Shown here: piece after piece, positions 45,093 through 60,629 of the stretch | How the letters are laid out: the number at the start of each line of letters is the position of its first letter | Numbering within the stretch: position 1 is the first letter of the stretch | The notes under the pieces: generated by a model | Database searches by the model: none | What the model was told of the DNA's origin: nothing | What the model saw: only the letters and a program-made list of their open reading frames with translations | Made by a program: the position numbers and the translations under genes | NCBI GenBank assembly: GCA_902806235.1 | Contig: CADCVW010000095.1 | Location: forward strand, 72,449 to 136,448 | DNA length: 64,000 bases | Direction of reading: 5' to 3' | Source of the DNA: an uncultured Sphingomonadaceae bacterium | Lineage (GTDB): Bacteria; Pseudomonadota; Alphaproteobacteria; Sphingomonadales; Sphingomonadaceae

Positions 45093-45243
45093 GGCGACAC
45101 TCCGCTACCGGTGACGAGGATCACCTAGCGAAGCGGGGTAAAGGCGGAGTTTATGAAGCGGTGGAGCCCTCTTACCTTCAGGACGAGGATTAGACGAGGG
45201 GCCGCGCCGAATGGCCTCATCCTACGTGACTACCGTAGTAGCG

Positions 45244-45319
45244 CCTCTCCGCTACGACGACGCCTTCGCTGTCGCGAAGCCTACCTCGCTGCTCTCCCCT
45301 GGAGGGGAGAGGGAAGGGA
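45244..45319. repeat. Intergenic inverted-repeat element, CTCTCC/GGAGAGG family (copy 3)
   Basis: Between the unknown protein start and the rpoD stop, CCTCTCCGCTACGACG...CTCTCCCCTGGAGGGGAGAG includes the hairpins CTCTCCCC-tgga-GGGGAGAG and TTCGC-tgtc-GCGAA. It matches the elements at 622-732 and 18047-18193 and could terminate rpoD. Confidence 0.65.
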
Positions 45320-45323
45320 AGCC

Positions 45324-47368
<2,045 letters not shown>

Positions 47369-47372
<4 letters not shown>

Positions 47373-49210
47373 GCTTCGCCTTGTTCCGCCAGGGCGCGAT
47401 CCGCCTCGCGCCGCATCAAATCAATCAAGTCCTGCTCGACGCGGCTGACGGCCGCGACGATCCGCTGTTGCTCGTCCCAGTCGCCTTCGGCGCCGCTCTC
47501 GACCCACCGCCGCGTAGCTTCCGCCTGCGCCCGGCTCAATGCCGACTTCACGCACATCAACGAAAGCATCGTCCGCAATTGGCCGGCCGCCGCCTCCCCG
47601 TCCGCGCCGTCGCGCAGGAAAAGATACCCGGCCCGACGCTCGCCGCCGAGGGACGACAACGCGGCCGATATGGGCCGTAGCCGCTCCGGTTCAAGCTGGC
47701 CTTCCAGCGCCGCGCCGACCAGCGCGTCGCGCGCGGCCACGAGGCGGGGGTGGGCGAGGGGAAGCGCGGTGAGCTCCTCCAGATGCTCGGCGGCGACCTC
47801 CGGAAAGCGGCACAGGCCGACGAACAGCGCGGACAGCTCGCGCAGTTCTGTGTCGGGCAGCGGCGGGCCGCGCGGGCGCGGCGGCGGGGGTGACCAGCGA
47901 CCGCGGCCGGGGGTGAAGGAGGCGCGGCCGCCGCCCGGGACGAAGGGCGCGCGCTTGGGCATCGCCTCGTCGAAGCGGCGCAGCATCTCGCCCCGGTATT
48001 GTTCGCGCACGTCGCGGTCGCCAATCAGCCCAACCTGCTCCATCAGCCGTTGCTTCAGGCCCGCGCGCGCCTCCGGCGAGGTCAAGGGTTCGGCCGCCTG
48101 CGCCTCGTGCCACAAGCGGGCGGCGAGCGGCTCGGGTTCGGCGAAGGCGGCGTCCACTGCGGCGCGCCCGCCGGCGCGGACGAGGTCGTCGGGGTCCTGT
48201 CCGGCGGGAAGAGTTACGAAGCCGAGCGAGCGGTCGGGCGCGATGGCGGGGAGGGCGCGCACCACTGCCTTGGCGGCGGCGCGCTGGCCGGCGGCGTCGC
48301 CGTCGAAGCTGAGCAAGGGGCGGGGCACGACGCGCCACAACAGCGCGAGCTGCGTTTCAGTGAGCGCCGTACCGAGCGGGGCGACGGCCTCCGCCACCCC
48401 CGCGCCATCGAGCGCGATCGCGTCCAGATAGCCTTCGACCACTATGAGCCGCCCGCTCTCGCGCGCGGCGGGGGCGGCGCGGTGGAGGTTGAACAGGGTG
48501 CGGCCCTTGTCGAACAGCGGCGTTTCGGGGCTGTTGAGGTATTTCGGCTCGCCTTCCCCGAGAATGCGGCCGCCGAACGCGATGGTCCGGCCGCGCGCGT
48601 CCATGATGGGGATGATTAGGCGGCCGCGGAAACGGTCGTAGGGGTCGCGGCCGTCGTCCGGCTTGATGAGCAGGCCCGCTTCGATCAACGCCTCGTCGCC
48701 GAAGCGGGACAGCGCGCCGCGGAGCTTCCCCCGGGAGTCGGGCGCAAAGCCTAGGCGAAAGCGCGCGCGCTGGGATGGGCTGATGCCGCGGCGCTCCAGA
48801 TAGGCGCGGGCGGTGGAACCCTCCGGGCTGGCGAGCTGCTCCTCGAACCAGGCGGCGGCGGCTTCGGTGACGTCGATCAGGCCAGTGGCCCGCTCGGCGC
48901 GCGCCTGGGCGCGGGGGTCGGGGGCGGGGACCTCCAGCCCGGCGGCCCCGGCGAGCTCCTTCACTGCATCGATGAAGGACAGGCCGGAGGTCTCGGTCAG
49001 GAAGCGGATCGCGTCGCCGTGCGCCGAGCAGCCGAAGCAATGATAGAAGCCCTTCTCGTCGTTGACGTGGAAGGACGGGGTGCGCTCGTTGTGGAACGGG
49101 CAGCAAGCCTTGAACTCGCGGCCCGCGCGCTGGAGCTTCACGCGGCGGCCGACGACCTGAGACAGGGTGGTCCGGGCGCGGAGCTCGTCGAGGAAGGCGG
49201 GGGAGAGCAT
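47369..49210 (-). CDS. dnaG: DNA primase DnaG
   Basis: A 613-residue DnaG that makes RNA primers for replication. The N-terminal CHC2 zinc site is C37-H40-C58-C61 in [26 protein letters not shown]. The RNA polymerase core follows ([62 protein letters not shown]) with the Toprim motif [12 protein letters not shown] and the acidic [14 protein letters not shown]. The C-terminal helicase-interaction region is less conserved. It is the first gene of the dnaG-rpoD unit, with an inverted-repeat element upstream. Confidence 0.97.
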
Positions 49211-49254
49211 GGCGATCTGCGGTAATAGCGCAGGACCCGTCCGAACGTCACTTC

Positions 49255-49341
49255 CGTTCGCGCTAAGCTCGTCAAAGCGCCTTCCAGGACGGCCCGCCGC
49301 CGAAGGGGAAGGGAAGAGCTTCGACAGGCTCAGCCCGAACG
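49255..49341. repeat. Inverted-repeat element GCTTGTCGAAGC...GCTTCGACAAGC (copy 2)
   Basis: The arms CGTTCGCGCTAAGCTCGTCAAAGC and GCTTCGACAGGCTCAGCCCGAACG lie in the gap between yqeY and dnaG. The sequence and spacing match the copies at 37828-37913 and 56033-56118. Confidence 0.8.
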
Positions 49342-49364
49342 TAGTCCAGGAGCGGGGCAGCGGT

Positions 49365-49817
49365 TCACCCCGCCAGCCGCGCCTTCACCAGCGCGCTCGC
49401 GCGGCTCATGTCTATCTTGCCGGCGAGGCGGCTTTTGAGCTCGGCCATGACCCGGCCCATGTCCTTGGGCCCGATTGCGTCGAGCTCGGTCGCGATCGCG
49501 TCGATCGCGGCGGCGGCCTCGCCCTCGTCCATCATACGCGGCAGGAAGCGCTCGATCACCGCGACCTCCGCGGCCTCGGCCGCAGCTAGCTCGGCGCGGC
49601 CGCCCTGCTCGTAGAGGGCGATCGACTCGCGGCGCTGCTTGACCATCTTCTGCAGCACCTCTGTGACGAGGAGGTCGTCGTCCTGCGGCGGCTTGCCCCT
49701 GAGCTCGATGTCTCGGTTCTTGAGCTGCGCCTGGATCAGGCGGATCGTACCGGTAGCCGCCTTGTCGCCGCCCTTCATCGCGGTGGACAGCGCGGCTTTA
49801 ATATCGTCGCGGATCAT
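49365..49817 (-). CDS. GatB/YqeY domain protein
   Basis: A 150-residue stand-alone YqeY protein, related to the tRNA-binding tail of GatB. The N-terminal MIRDDIKAALSTAMKGGDKAATGTIRLIQAQLKNRDIELR and the later VEVAVIERFLPRMM and GPKDMGRVMAELKSRLAGKIDMSRASALVKARLAG segments are diagnostic. Its cellular role is not settled; tRNA binding is plausible. In many genomes it neighbours dnaG-rpoD, as here. It is divergent from carA across a repeat-bearing gap. Confidence 0.93.
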   Translation of the reverse strand: MIRDDIKAALSTAMKGGDKAATGTIRLIQAQLKNRDIELRGKPPQDDDLLVTEVLQKMVKQRRESIALYEQGGRAELAAAEAAEVAVIERFLPRMMDEGEAAAAIDAIATELDAIGPKDMGRVMAELKSRLAGKIDMSRASALVKARLAG

Positions 49818-49843
49818 GGGACGTGACCTTCATAGCGGAACCT

Positions 49844-49936
49844 CCGCCACCCCCGCGAAAGCGGGAGCCCACTGCTTTCACCGCTCGCGCGCGGACGACG
49901 AAAGAAGGTGGGTTCCCGCTTCAGCGGAGATGACGG
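49844..49936. repeat. Intergenic inverted-repeat element, CCCGCGAAAGCGGGAGCCCAC type
   Basis: The gap between yqeY and carA holds CCCGCGAAAGCGGGAGCCCAC and, about 45 bp later, GTGGGTTCCCGCTTCAGCGG followed by AGATGACGGG. The two arms form a long imperfect hairpin, each with an internal GCGGGA palindrome. It resembles repeats common between sphingomonad genes. carA promoter elements must lie between it and the TTG start. Confidence 0.65.
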
Positions 49937-50045
49937 GAGTGGGTGGGGAGCGGTTAGCGGCTACGAATCGGCTTTGCTAGATTGACCGCCGAACGCCGCG
50001 CCCTTAGCCCGCGGCCGTTTACCTTATCATCAGAGGACCGCCGCC

Positions 50046-51224
50046 TTGGCCCCAGCCGCCGACCCCCACGCGCCGCCGCCCGGCGCGACCGGCGTGCTGC
50101 TGTTCAGGGATGGCTCGGTGATGTGGGGGCGCGGATTCGGTGCCGCTGGCAGCGCCGTCGGCGAACTGTGCTTCAACACCGCGATGACCGGCTATCAGGA
50201 GGTAATGACCGATCCCTCCTACGCGGGACAGGTCGTCACCTTCACCTTCCCCCACATCGGCAACGTCGGCGCGAACGAGGAGGACGTGGAGGCGGGCGTC
50301 CCCCACGCGCTCGGCTGCGTGGTGCGCGAGCTGCCGACCGCCCCGTCCAACTTCCGGGCGACGCAGGGTTTTGCGGAGTGGTTGGCGCGCACGGGGCGAA
50401 TCGGGCTGGCCGGCGTCGACACGCGCGCGCTGACCCGGCGCATCCGCGGCGGCGGGGCGCCGGACGTGGCGATCGCCCACGCGCCCGACGGCAGGTTCGA
50501 CCTGCCCGCGCTGCTCGCCCAGGCGCGCGCCTGGCCGGGGCTGGAGGGCATGGATCTCGCCAAGGACGTGTCGTGCCGCCAGCTGTTCGCTTGGAGTGGC
50601 GGGGCGTGGTCGCTGGAGGAGGGCTACGCTGGGGATGGCGGCACGGCGCATCGACCCCACGTTGTCGCCATCGACTACGGGTCCAAGCGCAACATCTTCC
50701 GCAACCTCGTCCGCGCCGGCGCACGCGTCACCGTGCTTCCGGCGACCGCGACCTACGACGAAGTGATCGCACTCGAGCCCGACGGCGTGTTCCTTTCCAA
50801 TGGCCCCGGCGACCCGGCGGCGACCGGCCTCTACACCGTCCCGGTGATCCGCCGGCTGCTGGAGCGCAGCGTGCCGATCTTCGGCATCTGCCTCGGCCAC
50901 CAGCTGTTGGGGCTCGCGGTGGGCGCTCGGACGACCAAGATGTTCCAGGGTCACCGCGGCGCGAACCACCCGGTGCGGCGGCTGGCCGACGGCCGCGTCG
51001 AGATCACCTCCATGAACCACGGCTTTGCGGTGGAGGCCGACAGCCTGCCGCCTAATGCGCGGGCGACGCACGTATCCCTTTTCGACGGGAGCCTGGCTGG
51101 GCTGGAGCTGACCGACCGGCCGGCGTTCAGCGTGCAGCACCACCCGGAGGCCAGCCCGGGACCGCAGGACAGCTTTTACCTGTTCGAGCGGTTCGTGGAC
51201 GCGCTTAGGAAGCAGCATGTTTAG
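50046..51224 (+). CDS. carA: Carbamoyl phosphate synthase small subunit
   Basis: The 392-residue glutaminase subunit that supplies ammonia to CarB for arginine and pyrimidine synthesis. The N-terminal domain shows GELCFNTAMTGYQEVMTDPSYAGQ. The class I amidotransferase domain has FGICLGHQLLGLA with the nucleophile C282, and HHPEASPGP with the catalytic His and Glu. It starts with TTG, preceded by AGAGGA at good spacing (AGAGGACCGCCGCC). The stop overlaps the ATG of the small lipoprotein gene by 8 nt. Confidence 0.96.
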   Translation: MAPAADPHAPPPGATGVLLFRDGSVMWGRGFGAAGSAVGELCFNTAMTGYQEVMTDPSYAGQVVTFTFPHIGNVGANEEDVEAGVPHALGCVVRELPTAPSNFRATQGFAEWLARTGRIGLAGVDTRALTRRIRGGGAPDVAIAHAPDGRFDLPALLAQARAWPGLEGMDLAKDVSCRQLFAWSGGAWSLEEGYAGDGGTAHRPHVVAIDYGSKRNIFRNLVRAGARVTVLPATATYDEVIALEPDGVFLSNGPGDPAATGLYTVPVIRRLLERSVPIFGICLGHQLLGLAVGARTTKMFQGHRGANHPVRRLADGRVEITSMNHGFAVEADSLPPNARATHVSLFDGSLAGLELTDRPAFSVQHHPEASPGPQDSFYLFERFVDALRKQHV

Positions 51225-51482
51225 AGCCTTCGCCGTCGCCTCCGTCCTTCTCCTCTCCGCCTGCGTCACCGCTCCCCGCCTATATCCAACCGAGCGCCTC
51301 AACACACTCACCCGCGACTGCGGCTTCGCGCTGGGGACCATCTACCAAGAAGAGGAGGAACCCAAGTTGCTGTTCCTCGTCGCGCCGGAGGCCCCGCCCA
51401 CCAATCTCGCCTGCGTCCAGCGCTTCGCGAACAAGCGCAACCTCCACGTCGCGCACATCGCGGCGGTGATCGAGACGAACTG

Positions 51483-51483
<1 letters not shown>
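51217..51483 (+). CDS. Small predicted lipoprotein encoded between carA and carB
   Basis: An 88-residue protein with a lipoprotein signal peptide, [16 protein letters not shown], and lipidation expected at C16. The mature part ([72 protein letters not shown]) has two more cysteines that could form a disulfide. I do not recognise a named family. Its start overlaps the end of carA and its TGA overlaps the carB ATG (TGATG), so it is translated as part of the carAB message. A link to carbamoyl phosphate synthesis is not obvious. Confidence 0.75.
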
Positions 51484-54818
<3,335 letters not shown>

Positions 54819-54901
54819 TCGGGCGTTCAGCGTCGATTGGCAGCGCCCGCGCCGTCCTGGCGGCGGGCGGCGCGGGCGAGTGAACACGCGAAAGGGACGA
54901 C

Positions 54902-55381
54902 ATGGCGACTGCCGACAGGCTGCCGATGCTTGCCGAGGGACACGCGAGGCTGAGCGACGAGGTGCGCCGCCTAAAGATGATCGAGCGACCTTCGGTGATC
55001 GAGGCGATCGAGGAAGCGCGCGCCCACGGCGACCTGTCGGAGAACGCCGAGTACCACGCCGCCAAGGAGCGCCAGGGGCAGATCGAGGCGCAGATAGCCG
55101 AGATGGACGACCGCCTGTCGCGCGCGATGGTGATCGACCCCAAGTCGCTGGGCGGCGACAAGGTGCAGTTCGGCGCCACCGTCTACCTGCTCGACGAGGA
55201 CGACAAGCCCGTCACCTACCAGATCGTCGGTGAGGTCGACGCCGACGCCAAGTTGGGCCGCATCTCATATTCTTCGCCGCTCGGCCGCGCGCTGATCGGG
55301 CGGCGGGTCGGCGACGAGGTGGAAGTCTCCACCCCGTCGGGCGACCGCTACTACGAAATTGCCAAGCTGGAGTTCGTCTGA
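54902..55381 (+). CDS. greA: Transcription elongation factor GreA
   Basis: A 159-residue GreA that stimulates RNA polymerase to cleave backtracked transcripts. The coiled-coil N-terminal domain has [53 protein letters not shown], with the acidic tip DLSENAEY, and the FKBP-like C-terminal domain ends in [13 protein letters not shown]. The length and start ([10 protein letters not shown]) are normal. It lies downstream of carB, and the rhomboid reading frame overlaps its stop. Confidence 0.97.
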   Translation: MATADRLPMLAEGHARLSDEVRRLKMIERPSVIEAIEEARAHGDLSENAEYHAAKERQGQIEAQIAEMDDRLSRAMVIDPKSLGGDKVQFGATVYLLDEDDKPVTYQIVGEVDADAKLGRISYSSPLGRALIGRRVGDEVEVSTPSGDRYYEIAKLEFV

Positions 55382-56010
55382 GCCCTCAGCGGGCCCTGCC
55401 CTGGCGCGAGACCCCGGCGACCGGCTGGCTCGTCGGGCTGACCGCGCTCGCTTGGGGCTCGGCGGCGCTGCTCGGGGCGGGCGACGCGGTCGCCTATCTC
55501 GCGGGCTTTGTCGCCGCGCGCGCGGCGGGCGTGGCGACGCTCGACGGCGCGGTGCCGGTGATTCTGACGCCGCTCAGCGCGACCTTCGTCCACGCCGGCG
55601 TCGCGCACCTATTCCTCAACATGCTCACGCTGGTCTTCGCAGGGCGCTTCGTGGAAGCCTCGCGCGGCGTGGCGTTCCTGCTCGCGCTCTACGTTGGTGG
55701 AGCTTACGCCGCGGCGACCGCGCAATTCCTTGTCGGGCCGGAGGAGACGATCCCAATGGTCGGCGCGAGCGGCGCGATCTCAGCAGTGATCGCGGCCTAC
55801 GCGCTGATGTTCGGTGACATGCGGACGCGCGCCGGGCGGCCGATCACGCCTTTGCAGCGCGTGCTATGGTTGGCGGCGGGCTGGATCGGGCTCCAACTGC
55901 TCGTGGGCGTCGCGTTCCGCGCGGGCGGGACCATGGTGGCCACCGCCGCGCACGTCGGCGGGTTCCTGGCGGGATTGGCGATCGCGACGATGCTACGGCC
56001 GCGGGGCTAG
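55378..56010 (+). CDS. Rhomboid-family intramembrane serine protease, start codon uncertain
   Basis: A polytopic membrane protein with rhomboid motifs: [17 protein letters not shown] (HxxxN region), [16 protein letters not shown] with the nucleophile serine, and [13 protein letters not shown] with the catalytic histidine. The ORF track starts it at GTG 55531, which would cut off a first transmembrane region. The frame is open upstream through [42 protein letters not shown] back to the greA stop, but contains no ATG, GTG or TTG. The only candidates are CTG at 55378 (overlapping the greA stop as CTGA) and CTG at 55396. I annotate the former, giving 210 residues. A repeat element follows the stop. 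Confidence 0.65.
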   Translation: MSPQRALPWRETPATGWLVGLTALAWGSAALLGAGDAVAYLAGFVAARAAGVATLDGAVPVILTPLSATFVHAGVAHLFLNMLTLVFAGRFVEASRGVAFLLALYVGGAYAAATAQFLVGPEETIPMVGASGAISAVIAAYALMFGDMRTRAGRPITPLQRVLWLAAGWIGLQLLVGVAFRAGGTMVATAAHVGGFLAGLAIATMLRPRG

Positions 56011-56032
56011 GGCGCGGCCCGCCTCGCGTCTC

Positions 56033-56118
56033 CGTTCGCGCTGTGCTCGTCGAAGCTTTTCCCTGGACAGCCCGCCGTCGAAGGGAAGAGGAGAGCTTCG
56101 ACGAGCTCAGCCCGAGCG
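56033..56118. repeat. Inverted-repeat element GCTTGTCGAAGC...GCTTCGACAAGC (copy 3)
   Basis: The arms CGTTCGCGCTGTGCTCGTCGAAGC and GCTTCGACGAGCTCAGCCCGAGCG lie in the convergent gap between the rhomboid and DUF4170 genes. The central part (CCGTCGAAGGGAAGAGGAGA) resembles that of copy 2. Confidence 0.8.
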
Positions 56119-56159
56119 AGATAAGTATGAGGTAGAGAGCGAGGGTGGCTTCCCCTTCC

Positions 56160-56387
56160 TCACTCCCCGCCCATCATCTCCTCCGGCTCGAGCAGGCGAT
56201 GGAGATGGACCACGACGTACTTCATCTCCGCATCGTCAACCGTGCGCTGGGCGTTGCCGCGCCACGCCTCGACCGCGCTGTCATAATCCGGAAAGATGCC
56301 GACAACGTCGATGGACGACAGGTCCTCGAAGTCGAAACCGCGCGTGTCCTTCACGCGCCCGCCGAAGACGAGGTGCAACTTGGTCAT
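56160..56387 (-). CDS. DUF4170 family protein
   Basis: A 75-residue protein with the pattern of DUF4170, a small alphaproteobacterial family: MTKLHLVFGGRVKDTRGFDFEDLSSIDVVGIFPDYDSAVEAWRGNAQRTVDDAEMKYVVVHLHRLLEP. The length is normal and the function unknown. The fold is probably an alpha-beta sandwich with a VVHLHRL C-terminal strand. It is a single minus-strand gene lying downstream of the Gly/Ser-rich operon, with a 96-bp gap. Confidence 0.88.
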   Translation of the reverse strand: MTKLHLVFGGRVKDTRGFDFEDLSSIDVVGIFPDYDSAVEAWRGNAQRTVDDAEMKYVVVHLHRLLEPEEMMGGE

Positions 56388-56483
56388 GGGGTGCTCCGCT
56401 AGGCTCGGGTGTTGGCGGCGCGCTTAGCAGGGTGGGCGGGAGCCGCAACGGGGAAGCGGACGCGCTTCCCCGTTGCGCGGAGT

Positions 56484-57302
56484 TCAGACCTCGCTGGAGG
56501 CACCCGCCGAGCCGCCGACCGTGTCGTCGTACGGATCACTGCTCGCCCTGCTCGACGCGCCCGTCGCCATTCCCGAGCCGGAGGAAGAAGCACCCGCGCC
56601 GCCGGTGGGAGCGGACTGCGCAACCGCGTCCTTGGCCGCGGTGGCCGAGCGCTGCGCGGCGGTCTTGGCGACGTCGCCGAATTCGCTCAGCTTGGCCTTG
56701 GCGGCATCCTGGTTGATGCCGGCCTCATCGAGCGCGCGGCGCGCTTCGGCCGTTGCGGCCTCCGCCGCCTCGCGCGCGGCGTCGGTGATGCGGTGGCCCA
56801 CGCCGCCCAGCGTTTCCTTCTCGCGCCGAGTGAGCGGCAGCAGCGCGGCGGCGAGCGCGCCGACGGCGAGCCCACCGAGCACGGCGGCCATCGGGTTCTC
56901 CGTTACCGACTCGGACGTGGTGCTGCGCGCCTGGCTCGCGCGGTAGCGCGCGGTAGTGTAGCCGGAGGACGCGCGTTCGCGCGCGCCGCCGAGCGCGCTG
57001 CCCGCGCGGTCGGTGACGGACGACAGCTTGTCGCGCAGCCCGCCGGACGCGCTGGACGACGAGGAGGTCGCCTCGTAGCTCGACGCGCCCGTGCTGCCCG
57101 TTCCGACGCCCGCGCCGGCTGCACCGCTGATGCTCGTCTGCCCGCCGCCGTAGCTTGTGCCGCCGGAGGACGAGGCGGAGCCGCCCATGGACGAGCTGCC
57201 CGACGAGGAGCCGCCCAAAGTCGAGGCGCCCTCGAACGACGCGCCGCCCATGCTGCTGCCGCTCGACTGGGGATCGCTCCCGGTGCCGCGATTGTCGGTC
57301 AT
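56484..57302 (-). CDS. Gly/Ser-rich membrane protein, last gene of a four-gene envelope operon
   Basis: A 272-residue protein from an ATG with a strong Shine-Dalgarno (AAGGAGAAGATTTG then ATG). The first 90 residues are almost wholly Gly, Ser, Ala and Thr (SSMGGSASSSGGTSYGGG). A helical section (LRDKLSSVTDRAGSALGGARERASSGYTTARYRASQAR) and one transmembrane segment (ENPMAAVLGGLAVGALAAALLP, about 136-157) follow. Then come an alanine-rich amphipathic region (ITDAAREAAEAATAEARRALDEAG) and another Ser/Gly tail. The layout resembles proteins annotated as nutrient-deprivation-induced in alphaproteobacteria. Function unknown. It looks paralogous to the first gene of the operon (58100-59182). Confidence 0.75.
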   Translation of the reverse strand: MTDNRGTGSDPQSSGSSMGGASFEGASTLGGSSSGSSSMGGSASSSGGTSYGGGQTSISGAAGAGVGTGSTGASSYEATSSSSSASGGLRDKLSSVTDRAGSALGGARERASSGYTTARYRASQARSTTSESVTENPMAAVLGGLAVGALAAALLPLTRREKETLGGVGHRITDAAREAAEAATAEARRALDEAGINQDAAKAKLSEFGDVAKTAAQRSATAAKDAVAQSAPTGGAGASSSGSGMATGASSRASSDPYDDTVGGSAGASSEV

Positions 57303-57316
57303 CAAATCTTCTCCTT

Positions 57317-57727
57317 TTAGTGCTTCGCGTCCAGTACCGGCGCGGTGATCGTGAAGTTCTCGTCGTGCGTCAGCTTGGGCGACACCTGCACCCGGTCGGC
57401 GCGGTGGCCGTCGCGGTGAAGCAGCCGGTTGAACAGCCGCAACAGCGGCCCGCGCGCCAGGACGATCAGGACGGAGACGAGCAAGGACGAGGCCGCCACT
57501 GGCCGCGCCTGAGCGGCGTGCACGGCGTCCCCCGCGACGTGGCTGCCGCGGTCCTGCACGCCGTGCAGCGCGCTGCTCGCCCTGTCCTGCACGCTGTGCA
57601 GCGCGTCCGTCGCGATCCGCTTTGGCGACAAACGCGACTGCAGCTGGTGGAGCGTGTTGCTGAAATCCGTTTTGGCGCGCTCGGCGTCGGCCTGGGCGCG
57701 GCGCACGTCCGCTTCGGTCCCGCTCAT
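57317..57727 (-). CDS. DUF3618 family membrane protein
   Basis: A 136-residue protein of the DUF3618 type. It begins MSGTEADVRRAQADAERAKTDFSNTLHQLQSRLSPKRIATDALHSVQDRASSALHGVQDRGSHVAGD, a helical segment with the LHQLQSRLSP motif, and has one transmembrane segment (VAASSLLVSVLIVLARGPLLRLF, about 82-104). Its start overlaps the stop of the holin-like gene (TGATG). The family commonly neighbours holin-like and nutrient-deprivation-induced genes, as here, and is thought of as an envelope-stress component. No activity is known. Confidence 0.8.
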   Translation of the reverse strand: MSGTEADVRRAQADAERAKTDFSNTLHQLQSRLSPKRIATDALHSVQDRASSALHGVQDRGSHVAGDAVHAAQARPVAASSLLVSVLIVLARGPLLRLFNRLLHRDGHRADRVQVSPKLTHDENFTITAPVLDAKH

Positions 57728-58086
57728 CAGACGTTGCCTCCCTGCGCGGTCGCCTTGGCGATATTCTTCTTGCCGATCAGTAGCAGAGCGATCGCCACCG
57801 CGAGGAGGAGCGCGGCGGTGAGGAGGAAGCCGAGGAAGCGACTGTCGAGCAGGTCACCGAGCCCGATGGCCAGCGCGATCAGCAGCAGGACGCTGCCGAT
57901 CAAGGCAATCACGCCGCCCGCTGCCACCTCGATCAGCCCCGGCTTCAGCCGGTTCACGCGGAGCAGCGCGGTCTGCTTCTGGACGTCAATCTCCGAGCGG
58001 ACGAACGTCCGCCCGTCGTCGACGAGCCGGTGGAACAGCCCGCCGATGGACTCGTCGGCGGGGTTGGCGGGATGGGTGCTGGCCAT
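57727..58086 (-). CDS. Holin-like (phage holin superfamily) membrane protein
   Basis: A 119-residue protein from the ATG at MASTHPANPADESIGG; the ORF track starts 12 codons earlier. A soluble helical part (LFHRLVDDGRTFVRSEIDVQKQTALLRVNRL) is followed by two transmembrane segments (about 49-71 and 79-101, LIEVAAGGVIALIGSVLLLIALAIGL and FLGFLLTAALLLAVAIALLLIG). Such proteins are annotated as phage holin family, but the setting is chromosomal, not phage. A 13-bp gap separates it from the upstream Gly/Ser-rich gene. Confidence 0.82.
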   Translation of the reverse strand: MASTHPANPADESIGGLFHRLVDDGRTFVRSEIDVQKQTALLRVNRLKPGLIEVAAGGVIALIGSVLLLIALAIGLGDLLDSRFLGFLLTAALLLAVAIALLLIGKKNIAKATAQGGNV

Positions 58087-58099
58087 GGGTGCCCCGCGC

Positions 58100-59182
58100 T
58101 TAAAGCGTGCTGCTGCCGCCACCGACGACCGGTGGCGTGCCGCCGATGTCCGCGCCGCGGCCCGCGCCGGAGATGTCGGTGCCGCCGACGCTGGCGTAGG
58201 CGTCGCTGGAGCCCGCGCCCGCGCTCATGTCGCCGCCACCGTATGACCCGGTCGACATGCCCGAACCGGTGCCGGTCGCCATGGTGTCGCTGGTCGAGTC
58301 GTAGCCGCGCGAGGTCGAGCCGCTGTAGCCCGGCTGCGCTTCCGTGCCCGACTTAACCACGCGGACGAGCATGAAACCCACCGCCGCGGCGGCGGCGATC
58401 GCCACGCCCGGCGAGCGGCGGACCAGTTCCCGGGCGTCCGACAGCAGCTCCTCCGGCGACTTATTCTGGAGCGAGGTGGTAAAGTCATCAATGGTGCCCG
58501 CCGCCTGGCGGACGTAGTCGCCGTACTGCGGGCCGACGCGCTCGCTGACGGTGTCGGCGGTCTCCGAGACGAGCTGGGAGACCTGGGTCAGCGCCTCGGT
58601 GGCGCGGTTCTTGCCCTGCTCAGTATAGGTGCGCGCCTTGTCGGCGGCTTGGGTGCGGACGGTGTCGGCGAGCTTGCTCGCGGTGCCACCGAGCTTGTCC
58701 TTGACGCCGCCGGTCGAACCGGACGCGCCGCCGTAGGAGGAGCCGCCCATCGAGGACGAGCCGAAAGAGGAACCGAAGCCGCCGGAGGAACCGGTGCCGC
58801 CGAGCCCGCTCTCACCGCTCATGCCGGAGGAGGAGCCGGTGATGCCGGAGCCGCCGCCGGTGGAGCCCAGCGTGCTACCCGTAGTCCCGAGCCCGCTGCT
58901 GGCGCCGCCGGCACCGCCGGTGGAGCCGCTTGCGCCGCCCGTGGCGCCGAAGCTGCCGCCGGAGCCGCTGCCGGTCGAACCGCCGCTGCCGCTCGCCATG
59001 CCAGCCATGCCCGCCGTGCTCTGCACGCCGGAGCCGCCCGCCGCCGAGTCCATCGGCGTCTGTTCGGGCAGGCCCGTCAGGTCGGCCGCGCCGCCCTCCG
59101 TGCCGAGGTCGCCGGTGGTGGTGATGTCGCCACTGATGATTTGGTCGGTGCCTTCCGGCATCCCGGGTCCGCGTGTTGCCAT
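58100..59182 (-). CDS. Gly/Ser-rich membrane-anchored protein, first gene of the envelope operon
   Basis: A 360-residue protein. Residues about 45-165 are a low-complexity Gly/Ser/Thr tract (GSTGGGSGITGSSSGMSGESGLGGTGSSGGFGSSFGSSSMGG). A helical region like DUF883/YqjD proteins follows (VKDKLGGTASKLADTVRTQAADKARTYTEQGKNRATEALTQVSQLVSETADTVSERV), then a transmembrane segment (SPGVAIAAAAAVGFMLVRVV) and a second Gly/Ser-rich tail. It shares this plan with the gene at 56484-57302. Four genes on the minus strand are spaced 13, -1 and 14 bp apart, indicating one operon. Function is unknown; a surface or stress-protection role is inference. Confidence 0.75.
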   Translation of the reverse strand: MATRGPGMPEGTDQIISGDITTTGDLGTEGGAADLTGLPEQTPMDSAAGGSGVQSTAGMAGMASGSGGSTGSGSGGSFGATGGASGSTGGAGGASSGLGTTGSTLGSTGGGSGITGSSSGMSGESGLGGTGSSGGFGSSFGSSSMGGSSYGGASGSTGGVKDKLGGTASKLADTVRTQAADKARTYTEQGKNRATEALTQVSQLVSETADTVSERVGPQYGDYVRQAAGTIDDFTTSLQNKSPEELLSDARELVRRSPGVAIAAAAAVGFMLVRVVKSGTEAQPGYSGSTSRGYDSTSDTMATGTGSGMSTGSYGGGDMSAGAGSSDAYASVGGTDISGAGRGADIGGTPPVVGGGSSTL

Positions 59183-59281
59183 GGTGATGTGCCTCCCAAA
59201 GTATTGTTACGGTCAGGAAAGCCTTAACGGCGCGCTTGTTCCGTCCGCGTCAGGATTGCCCGCGGGCAGCCCCCCCGATAG

Positions 59282-60598
<1,317 letters not shown>

Positions 60599-60629
60599 GC
60601 CGGCGAGCGTTTCACGCTCTTCTGGTATC

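Noticed and set aside
57727-58086. Prophage holin
   Set aside because: There are no lysis, capsid, tail or integrase genes nearby. The operon context is chromosomal envelope proteins.
59183-59260. Possible general-stress (EcfG-type) promoter before the Gly/Ser-rich operon
   Set aside because: GGAAC and CGTT are both present on the coding strand, but only 8 nt apart instead of the required 16-17.
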